Source of the DNA: Caballeronia zhejiangensis | Lineage (GTDB): Bacteria > Pseudomonadota > Gammaproteobacteria > Burkholderiales > Burkholderiaceae | NCBI RefSeq assembly: GCF_000698575.1 | Contig: NZ_JFHD01000001.1 | Coordinates: 372,001 to 436,000 of the forward strand | Direction: 5' to 3' | Length of the DNA stretch: 64,000 nucleotides | In this document: positions 63,571-64,000 of the stretch, piece by piece | How the letters are laid out: each line of letters opens with the position of its first letter | Position numbering within the stretch: the first letter of the stretch is position 1 | Made by a program: the position numbers and the translations under genes | Notes under the pieces: generated by a model | What the model was told of the DNA's origin: nothing | The model's database searches: none | The model's input: only the letters and a program-made list of their open reading frames with translations

Positions 63571-64000
63571 ATGAATCCCTCATACGCGTTAGAAGGGCTG
63601 AACTTCTTCATGGCGGACGTGCAGGCGGGCATCGGGCCGTTTCTCGGCGTTTTCCTGCAGGCGCACGGCTGGCATGCGGATGCGATCGGAACCGTGATGA
63701 CGTTGGGCGGCATCGCCGGCATGCTGGCCGCGTCCCCGGCTGGCGCATTGGTCGATGCGACGCATCACAAGCGCGGCGTCATCGTCATCGCAGGCGTGAT
63801 GACGACGCTTGCATCGCTCGTGCTAAGGGTATCGCACAGCTACTGGATGGTCGCTGCATCGCAGATATTCACCGCGGTCACGGGCGCTGCGCTCGGTCCC
63901 GCCGTCGCCGGCGTCACGCTGGGAATCGTGCGCGAGAAAGGATTCGACAGGCAGTTCGGCCGCAATCAGGTGGCCAATCACGCGGGAAACGTCGTAGGCG
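63571..64000 (+). CDS. MFS transporter (N-terminal part, cut by window end)
   Basis: At least 143 residues of a major facilitator are visible. Early helices read LNFFMADVQAGIGPFLGVFL and GTVMTLGGIAGMLAASPAGALVD, followed by the loop 2-3 motif (DATHHKRGVIV). It starts 79 bases after the repeat-protein gene and is the probable third gene of the sigma-54 transcript. Substrate unknown. Confidence 0.85.
   Translation, partial: MNPSYALEGLNFFMADVQAGIGPFLGVFLQAHGWHADAIGTVMTLGGIAGMLAASPAGALVDATHHKRGVIVIAGVMTTLASLVLRVSHSYWMVAASQIFTAVTGAALGPAVAGVTLGIVREKGFDRQFGRNQVANHAGNVVG

Overview
The window is GC-rich and densely coded with strong third-position G/C bias. Gene content points to a soil- or plant-associated betaproteobacterium of the Burkholderiaceae, most likely the Caballeronia/Paraburkholderia group. 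The grounds are an imp-type type VI secretion (T6SS) locus, a complete oxalate-catabolism block, many LysR/MocR/IclR/AraC-controlled catabolic islands, and PHB-related functions. The genus is inferred from gene content; no rRNA or other marker gene was seen. I saw no tRNA, insertion sequence, prophage or CRISPR array.

Layout. (1) 1-7579, T6SS: tagH (partial), tssH/clpV, tssG, tssF, tssE and a divergent Hcp paralogue on the minus strand, facing a canonical hcp on the plus strand. (2) 7584-14513, a lone CheB-type esterase, a LysR regulator, an SDR lacking the usual catalytic Tyr, then an acyl-CoA dehydrogenase / SDR / DUF993 operon next to a TetR regulator. (3) 14826-18846, stress or envelope genes: GH13 trehalose-synthase-like enzyme, Ala/Lys-rich periplasmic protein, PRC-barrel protein, LapG-like transglutaminase protease. 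(4) 19439-28936, oxalotrophy: OxlT-like antiporter, oxc, frc, PAS protein, pntA, pntB, panE-like reductase. (5) 28977-34658, a mevalonate-degradation island: MocR regulator divergent from HMG-CoA reductase, HMG-CoA lyase, a small membrane protein and a TctA-like permease. (6) 34738-38391, PHB-depolymerase-type esterase with a ribbon-helix-helix regulator, a putative 2OG-Fe(II) oxygenase, a GAF histidine kinase. (7) 38432-45045, amino-acid ABC importer, AstE/AspA-type deacylase, IclR regulator and class V aminotransferase, tied together by two near-identical operators. (8) 45073-51328, stand-alone adenylation enzyme, AraC regulator, BKACE cleavage enzyme, MFS transporter and SDR. (9) 51386-54806, NmrA-like protein, MocR regulator, azoreductase, GNAT. 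(10) 54959-58890, a dau-like D-amino-acid locus: FAD dehydrogenase, solute-binding protein, ornithine-cyclodeaminase-family dehydrogenase, YheO/DauR-like regulator. (11) 59133-64000, a histidine kinase and NtrC-type activator followed by a tandem dyad, a textbook sigma-54 promoter, two related repeat-domain proteins and an MFS transporter cut by the window end.

The window is largely a string of self-contained catabolic islands, each with its own regulator, and in several of them the operator can be read directly. The least explained unit is island 11: a two-component/sigma-54 circuit apparently driving one exported and one cytosolic protein built from the same duplicated small module.
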